From: Megascapheus bottae
Lineage: Eukaryota > Chordata > Mammalia > Rodentia > Geomyidae
Assembly: GCA_024803745.1 (NCBI GenBank)
Contig: JANJXV010000162.1
Span: 1,796,810 to 1,860,809 of the forward strand
Direction: 5' to 3'
DNA length: 64,000 nt
Shown here piece by piece: positions 57,671 through 64,000 of this stretch. Below the pieces are notes generated by a model. It did no database searches. It was given only the letters and a program-made list of their open reading frames with translations, and was not told where the DNA came from. A program made the translations under genes and the position numbers. How positions within the stretch are numbered: position 1 is the stretch's first letter; each line of letters opens with the position of its first letter.

Positions 57671-59172
57671 CTACTGATTATGACAAATGAGGGAAACCAT
57701 TGAGCCTAAGTTCCTTTGAGTCAGGCTTACTTCACTAAATATGATTTTTTCTAAGTCTTTCCATTTCCTAACAAATGGGGTGATGTCATTCTTTCTGACA
57801 GCAGCATAGAATTCCATTGTGTACAAATACCACAACTTGTTGATGCACTCATCAACTGAGGGACATCTAGGTTGGTTCCACATCTTTGCTATGGTGAATA
57901 GTGCTGCAATGAACATTGTTGTGCTAGTGGATTTAGTATGCCCTTGTTTCTGGATGATTGGGTAAATGCCAAGTAGTGGAATTGCTGGGTCATAGGGGAG
58001 TTTTATGTTTAGCCTTTTGAGGCACTGCCACACTGCTTTCCATAGTGGTTGGACGAGTTTTCACTCCCACCAACAGTGTAGTAGTGATCCCTCCTGGCCA
58101 CATCCCCTCCAGCATCTGTTATTATTCGTTTTCTTGATCCTGGCCATTCTAACTATAGTGAGGTGGAATCTTAGAGTTGTTTTGATTTGCATTTATTTTT
58201 TGACCAGAGATTTTGAGCATTTTTTCATGTGTCTATAGGCCATTGTTGTTTCTCCTTCAGAGGAGACTCTCTTTAAGTCTTTGGCCTATTTTTTAATGGG
58301 ATGGTTGTTACTTTGGACGTTAGTTTTGGAGTGATTCAATTTTTTGAGTTGTTGATATATTTTAGATATGAGGCCTTTGTCCATTGTTTGGTTGATGAAG
58401 ATCTTCTCCCACTCTGTAGGCTTCCTATTTTATTTACTAGCTATGTCCTTTGCCATACAAAAGCTCCGCAGTTTAATGCAGTGCCACTTATCCAGCCTTT
58501 CTCTGATTTGTTGTGATTCTTGGTCCTTATTAAGAAAGTTTCAATCTGTGCCAAGGAGGCCTAGTGTATCTCCTATTCCTTCCTGTAAAGTTTTCAGTGT
58601 GTCAGCTTTTACCTCCAGGTCTTTGATCCATTTGGAGTTAAATCTAGTGCAAGGTGACAAAGAAGGATCCAGCTTTAGTTTTCTGCATGTGCTTAACCAG
58701 TTCTGCCAGCACATCTTGTTGAAGAGGCTGTCTTTCTTCCATTCTATTTTTTTGGCTCCCTTGTCAAAGATTAGGTGGCCATAGGTCTGTGGTTTAATAT
58801 CTGGGTCCTCAGTTCTATTTCATTGGTCTTCAGGCCTGTTCTTGTGCCAGTACCAAGCTGTTTTGAGAATTATTGCTCTGTAATAGAGTCTAAAGTTTGG
58901 AATTGAAATATCCAGCGCTGTTCTTTCTGCTAAGAAGTGTTTTTGCTATATGGGGTCTTTTATTGTTCCATATGAAATTTTGAATTGCTTCTTCTATTTC
59001 TTTAAAGAATGCCATTGGGATATTGATGGGTATTGCATTGAATTTGTAGATAGCCCTTGGCAATATTGTCATTTTCACAATTTTGATTCTTCCAATCCAG
59101 GAGCATGGGAGGCTTTCCCATTTCCTTAGTTCTGCTTTAATTTCCTTTGTTAGGGTTTTAAAGTTTTCATCA
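57671..59172 (-). pseudogene. L1 ORF2 fragment (late RT to C-terminus)
   Basis: The first frame (59252-58890) crosses the deletion junction in phase: about 24 residues from the 5'UTR are joined to [17 protein letters not shown]. Downstream frames are broken between 58890 and 58033. The last 120 codons (58033-57671) are open and end LICHNQ. The FADD box lies in the deleted part, so no polymerase is possible. Confidence 0.85.
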
Positions 59173-60055
59173 AAAAGGTCCTGGAGGATGCCCCGCTCAA
59201 GAATTGAGGCGGGAGAGATGCTGGCTCCTATTTTACTGCACACCCTACCCACTGTTGTAACGCCCAGTGCCCTCCACTCTCCAGATCCAGTGGCCTGGGA
59301 GAGGAGTCTTAGGGTCCGCCTGCTTGTCAGTCTCCAGTCAGAGGGCTGGGAGTTAAGCCCATTGGGCGGGTGGGAGTTGGGACATCTCCGCCTCCCTTGG
59401 TGGGGTGCTGGGTCTTAGCTAGCCCGCCTGTCAGTCTCCAGTCAATGGCCTGAAGGAGGGTCTGTTGAGGGAAGGGACAGGATTCTTAATTCCTTGCCCC
59501 CCTACTACTGCCAGTCTTTCTCGGGTGGGGTGAAGGGGTCTGAGTTAAGTTCTATTGCTTGGCACCCTCTCTGCTTTCCCGATGGGTTTAGGGACTCGCT
59601 GTATTACTCACGCCTCTGCGTTCCGTCTGTGTGTGTTCCACGGTGATGGGGAGTCTTCTACTCCCCTTGGGTCTCCACCACCGCCTGTGTTCCGCGTCTG
59701 GGTTCCGCTGCTGGCTGTTCTGGTTCTCCGTCTGGGTTCCTTTGCTTCCTCTGCTCGCACCCTGGCCAGTTCTATGCTGGTTTCTGCAGGGGTCGGCTGC
59801 CCTCTGCCAGCCGCCACTTTTCGCAGCTTGGAGCCGGCGGAGAGAGTTTGGGGGAGGGGTCCTCGCGTTCCGAATTCTTTGAGAAAGTTGGATGTGAGCT
59901 TTATCTGGATTTCTTTTCCACTTTGAGTCCTTCTCTGTTGCTTTTTAAGTTTGTTGGTTTGGATTTCTTAAGATAATTGGCTCGTGGGACTCCCTCGTTC
60001 TCTCTTTTTGTGAGAGAGAGCTAGGCAGCGTCCCTATTGTCTCGGCGCCATCTTC
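59173..60055 (-). promoter_or_regulatory. L1 5'UTR, outer part only
   Basis: Collinear with 2692-3659: same start, same CpG-rich blocks, but with only about one and a half of the 106-bp units (59290-59460) and without the GCCGCCGCTGCT expansion present near 3393-3425. YY1-type motif at 60047-60055. Confidence 0.8.
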
Positions 60056-60416
60056 TGTCCTCTCTCTCTTTTATTTTTTAAAATCACTGTTTAACCAGGG
60101 GAGTAATTGTAGCATGGTGCAAAACAGGAACGTTCAGAGCGATAGGGGTTCTCATCCTACTCAACTACAAAGCCAAAGGAGAGGAACTGATGATAATGTT
60201 TTCTCTATGCTTTTTAAACTTTTCCCTTTGTTAGGGACACTTCTTGCTTCTCCTTCTGAGAGAACATACAGAATTTAATTCATTAATATGTCATTTTGAA
60301 AGGCTTTGCATTTTGAGTGCAAGCACCTCAACCCTTATCTTCTTTGAGTTTTAAAATAAATTCACTGTATATATACTTACCATATGTATTTATGTATCTA
60401 TTATCTATCTATCTGG

Positions 60417-60483
60417 TGAGAGAGAGAGAGAGACAGAGAGACAGAGAGAGAGAGACAGAGAGAGAGACAGAGAGAGAGAGAGA
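60417..60483 (+). repeat. GA/GACA microsatellite
   Basis: Interrupted (GA)n with GACA units, preceded by a short (TATC)n at about 60396-60413. Confidence 0.95.
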
Positions 60484-60704
60484 ATACTATCACATTTTAC
60501 ACTAATGGATTCAAAACTAAGTGATGGAAAATGTAGCATTAGGAAGTCTGAATCTTGGACTTACAAGGTTACCAGTGATGGAGACTTGATTATATCACTC
60601 CTGGGTTCTGCCGCTTCTTAAGTAAATGCAGGACCTCTTCTTGTCTCATAGCTGGTGGGACTCATACAGCACTAGTCTGCTCTTGGAAAGGCACAAAATC
60701 ACTC

Positions 60705-60722
60705 AGAGTGAGAGAGAGAGAC

Positions 60723-60757
<35 letters not shown>

Positions 60758-61162
60758 CAGACAGAGAGACAGAGACAGACAGAGAGACACAGAGAAAGAC
60801 AGGCAGAGACAGAGACAGACAGAGAGAGAGCAAGAGAGAGAGACAGAGACAGAGACAGACAGAGACAGAGACAGACAGAGGCAGAGACAGAGACAGACAG
60901 AGAGAGAGAGCAAGAGAGAGACAGAGACAGAGACAGACAGAGACAGAGACAGACAGAGACAGAGACAGACAGAGACAGAGACAGAGCCAGGAGGGAGGGA
61001 GAGAGACAGAGGCAGAGACAGTATGGAGGGAGAGAGACAGAGAGAGCAAGAGAGAGACAGAGACAGAGACAGGAGGGAGAGAGAGAAAGAGAGAGAGAGA
61101 CAGAGACAGAGACAGGAGGGAGGGAGAGAGAGAGACAGAGACAGAGACAGGGAGGGAGAGAG
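60705..61162 (+). repeat. GA-rich satellite-like array, about 460 bp
   Basis: A mixture of GA, GACAGA and GGAGGGAGA units, almost purely purine plus C. Long frames on both strands (Arg/Glu/Gln or Leu/Ser/Val) arise because most unit lengths preserve the frame. They are not genes. Confidence 0.97.
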
Positions 61163-61968
61163 TGTTCATGTACATGCATGTGTCTGTGGTGCCATATTGG
61201 ATGATGAGAAAACACCATGTTCAGGACAGAAATTGATCTCACACATATCCTTAAACTTACAGCTGTTCTTACAAAAAAACTGAATAGTTCTAGAAATCCC
61301 TCTGTAACCCTCACTTTGCATTAAGAACTAAGGATTCTTCCTTTCCTTCTTCCAGAAGGCCTTCTACCATGAGATGTCTCCCTTACCATTTCTTTTGCTG
61401 TCTGCCCAGGAGTATTAATTTCCTTTCTACTCCTGGAGCACTCCAAGTTTCCCCGACTAGTTCCTTTCATAAGCTGCAATGAAGCTTTTCCAGTACTGCT
61501 GTCCATTGTCTTCTTCCTATCCTCTGTCTGTTACCTGTCTAACTCCTTTTAGATCATTATAATCTTAATGACTTAACCTATTACTCCAATTTATAGTTTT
61601 CCTTTCTTTTATAATCCCAACTTGTAAAACAGCGCCAATTCGTTTTAGATAAAATGCCCCATTAATAGTGAGAACTGAGGTTTATAGTTATATTGACAGT
61701 ATTCTGTGTTATGTTTAATACATAGTAACTCTCAATAAATATATTTGATTAGATAAACAGCAGCATAAGACTAAGATTGGAATTTAAAATGCATTGGCCA
61801 AAGTAAGGAGTTGTTTTTTTCTTGATATAAAATACAAAAGGATGCACCTAAGAGTTGAAAGATGCATTTAAATGCATACATTTTGAAAATTTGTGTCTCC
61901 AGATCTTCATATGTTGTTTATTCACTTTGCATGCCTTTGCCACCTCTCTTTTCCTATGTCTTTATACA
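61163..61968. other. Unique DNA, no gene seen
   Basis: No repeat or exon recognised. Confidence 0.5.
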
Positions 61969-61976
61969 TCTGGCCT

Positions 61977-62177
61977 TATTTATTTATTTATCTTTGCCAG
62001 TCCTGGGTTTAACTGAGGACCTGAGCACTGTCCTTTGGCTTCCTCAAGGTAGAGCTCTACCACTTGAGTCACAGCACCACTTGTGGCTTTTTTCTGTGTA
62101 TGTTGTACTGAGGAATCAAATCCGGGTCTTGGCTCATATTATGCAACCACTCTACCACTAGGCCAAAGTGCTAACCC
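61977..62177 (-). mobile_element. Dimeric tRNA-like SINE
   Basis: (TTTA)n tail, TTTGCCAGTCCTGGGTTTAAC, CACTTGAGTCACAGCACCAC, then AACCACTCTACCACTAGGCC at the left-monomer end. TCTGGCCT at 61969-61976 and 62178-62185 is an 8-bp target duplication. Confidence 0.9.
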
Positions 62178-62439
62178 TCTGGCCTCCATTTATAAACCTC
62201 TAGCTTTTGTTAACCCCCATTTATGTTCCAGATCTGGGTATCTACCAGTGTCCACAGGGATATTTTCTCATATTTTCAGAAGGAGGCTCCACCTTTTTTA
62301 TGGTGTTGTTGCACTCTGTTTGCAAAAATCCCTCACCTTGCATTCTCTTAGCATTGAAGTATTGACTCTGTGCAATGAGGTATTGACTCACACTTGAGGC
62401 TGATGGGGTCATTGCCTTATCACTTTGGCCTTAGAAGAG

Positions 62440-62730
62440 GCTAGAGATTGACTTGATAATGTCAGTTTCATAGGAGTTTTATTCCTATTTGATTAACAGG
62501 GGCAAGACCCCTGGACAAGAGGGCTCAAGTAAACTTCTCTGGCTGACGATGTTTGATGTCGGTTGTCATACATCATGGCTGGGGAAATTAAGTACGGTCT
62601 GTGCTAGTCCACTGGGAGAGGATAACAGAAACCGTGCTTGGTCTCTGGACTCTGACATAGGAGGCTTTTTTTGTTTGCTAGTAATAGTCTCTTTACGCTG
62701 GTAATAAACTATACCCCCAAAGAATACAGC
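62440..62730 (+). mobile_element. Possible LTR of an endogenous retrovirus-like element
   Basis: The stretch has LTR-like features: a GGCTGGGGAAATTAAG block, an unusually varied base composition and TAATAAACTATACCCCC near its end, like a polyadenylation signal in an R region. No paired LTR or internal genes are seen, and the family is not assigned. Confidence 0.25.
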
Positions 62731-63213
62731 TTTTTGCTTAATTGTTGAGTTCTGATGAATCATTGCTGCTGAGAGTTGTATGGGAAACCTCTTCATATTA
62801 TAGTGCATATTCAATATAGAAGGTCCCTATGGAGGGCAGGGTGTACAGCTGTGCATGGAGCAGATAGGAAGGAGTTCTTTCTTCAATGAGCTTTCCATCT
62901 GGTGATGAAGAAGCCAGTTCGCATGTGGAAAGACACAAATGTTTACCAGTGAACGGTATGGAATCAAAACAGTCAGAATAAAGTGGTAGGCAGATCTCTG
63001 CTTCTTGCTAACCATGGGGCATATTTGAGAGATGGTGTACATTTGAGTTAACATATATGTTCAAAGTGCACCAGGTTCCAAGTAGACATTAGACACTCAG
63101 TAGATGCTGGTGACTTAAATAAAATCCAGCGCTTCCTCCTCTTTCTACAATTTTTCTTAGTTGGAAAATTGCCTGAGTAGTATGAATTTAGAAAGGCAAA
63201 ATGCATGCACTTG

Positions 63214-63215
<2 letters not shown>
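62731..63215. other. Unique DNA, no gene seen
   Basis: No repeat or exon recognised. Confidence 0.5.

Positions 63216-63261
<46 letters not shown>
63216..63261 (+). repeat. (TG)23 microsatellite
   Basis: Uninterrupted TG dinucleotides. Confidence 0.97.
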
Positions 63262-63263
<2 letters not shown>

Positions 63264-63764
63264 AGTTATAGAAGGCATAGCTGACTTTTGAGAAGAAAGA
63301 GCTTCTCTACTTTGCTAACTTGGGTTTTGAATTGTTAATTCTGACTAATCATGACTAAATACTTTATATTGCCATTTAGTTTTATACAAGCATATGTGGA
63401 ATGTAAATGTCACAATAAACACGAAAGCCTTTTCTCCACGTTGAAGAATATATAGAAGAAGCACAAGCTTGCTTGATCACGTTCACTTATCAGTACTTTC
63501 TTAACACACTAGACTTGGATTTTTGAAACATCTTCCCAAGACATTGGCCAAGTTGGGTGCTAAATAAATGGTGTCATGAACACATTTAAACATTATAACA
63601 GTAACAGCATAATCTGTGGTTTCCCAGTTAAAATATTACGACTACACTTTCTTTTTGGTGCACATGCAGTCTGTGTTGATTGAGTAGAGAAAAACCTCCT
63701 CTTCTTTATATGAGAATTAGCAATTTCACAAGGCTGTGTGGAGTAGGCAGCAATCGTAGCCATG
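63262..63764. other. Unique AT-rich DNA, no gene seen
   Basis: No repeat or exon recognised. The remaining short gaps elsewhere are also featureless. Confidence 0.5.
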
Positions 63765-63774
63765 TATTGTGTTA

Positions 63775-63815
<41 letters not shown>

Positions 63816-63880
63816 TGTGTTATACCTTTCATGTGTTGTGTTATTGTGTGTGTGTGTGTGTTAGACCTTTCATGTGTTAG
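63765..63880 (+). repeat. Two (TG)n tracts in a repeated frame
   Basis: (TG)n at 63779-63812 and 63846-63860 are each followed by a version of TAKACCTTTCATGTGTT and preceded by TGTGTTATT, so a unit of about 50 bp including the TG tract has been partly duplicated. Confidence 0.8.
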
Positions 63881-64000
63881 ATCTTCTATTTGTACCTGTC
63901 AGAAGATGACAGTGATGGAGGAACTAGGCCTAAAAGCTTTGTACATGGTTATTTTCCTACGATTCTGGTTGGATAGTAGGAGAATAATGACAAATTATTT

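Larger units (their letters stand above)
57262..60055 (-). mobile_element. L1 with intact 5' end and large internal deletion
   Basis: From its 5' end at 60055 it has about 880 bp of 5'UTR, then jumps at about 59173 straight into the ORF2 reverse-transcriptase region (…QDLFDENFK), continuing through the ORF2 C-terminus (stop at 57671) and the 3'UTR to the tail. ORF1, the endonuclease and about half of the RT are missing. Both flanks begin TGTCCT (57235 and 60056) and continue pyrimidine-rich, suggesting a diverged target duplication. So it inserted as, or became, an internally deleted element. Confidence 0.93.

Noticed and set aside
59160..59190. Splicing as the cause of the internally deleted L1
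   Set aside because: The 5'UTR side reads CCAG|CTGGGA with no GT donor, and the ORF2 side lacks a pyrimidine tract before AG. A small-overlap deletion or template switch fits better.
60396..60483. Direct repeats that might suggest a CRISPR-like array
   Set aside because: Simple microsatellite units with no spacers; the window is mammalian.
60626..61314. Long frames of about 190-200 codons on both strands over the GA array
   Set aside because: Pure products of frame-preserving GA/GACAGA repeats (Arg/Glu/Gln or Leu/Ser/Val), present on both strands at once.
63048..63880. Frames with poly(Thr-His) or poly(Cys-Val)
   Set aside because: They run through TG/CA microsatellites.

Overview
This window looks like non-coding mammalian nuclear DNA from a rodent: a gene desert or the inside of a very large intron. 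The background is AT-rich. It is crowded with LINE-1 (L1) copies of a rodent-like lineage, tRNA-like and 7SL-like SINEs, CA/GA microsatellites and a few ancient mammal-wide repeats. The two-part SINEs pair an ID-like or a B1-like left unit with a second tRNA-like unit. They look most like those I associate with geomyoid rodents (pocket mice, kangaroo rats, gophers); that placement is inference, not proof. I recognise no host protein-coding gene, rRNA, functional tRNA gene or CRISPR array. Almost every open frame longer than 60 codons lies in an L1, is the shadow of one, or is simple repeat.

Layout. 1-3.66 kb is the 5' half of a minus-strand L1 running off the left edge: GC-rich 5'UTR, ORF1 with three stops, start of ORF2. 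3.7-10 kb is mostly unique, with a SINE cluster at 6-7 kb. 10.8-12.9 kb holds two 5'-truncated L1s. 13-20.5 kb is the longest low-repeat stretch and carries a speculative small exon chain. 20.5-25 kb has rearranged and old L1 pieces. 25-31 kb has SINEs, MIR/L2 relics and a speculative minus-strand terminal exon. 31-36 kb has three L1s. 36-45.6 kb is mostly unique, with L1 3'UTR relics and a strong 14-bp hairpin. 45.6-48.8 kb is a 3.2-kb L1. 49-53.8 kb is mixed. 53.84-55.69 kb is an L1-in-L1 composite inside one target-site duplication. 57.2-60.06 kb is an L1 with an intact 5' end but a large internal deletion. 60.4-64 kb holds GA- and TG-rich simple repeats, one SINE and a possible LTR.

How the parts relate. 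The L1s share one design: a 5' end starting with a YY1-type motif, ORF1, a spacer of about 50 nt, ORF2 (endonuclease, reverse transcriptase, C-terminal CX3CX7HX4C cysteine motif), then a 3'UTR of about 0.4 kb with a G-rich tract and AATAAA/poly(A). None visible here is intact. The SINEs are L1-dependent elements by family knowledge. Several copies still show target-site duplications, so individual integration events can be reconstructed.

Most worth checking: the antisense 264-codon frame and tandem 106-bp units in the L1 5'UTR, the internally deleted L1, the nested L1s, an antisense L1 scrap with a perfect duplication, and the two speculative exon candidates. I see no convincing new biological system.
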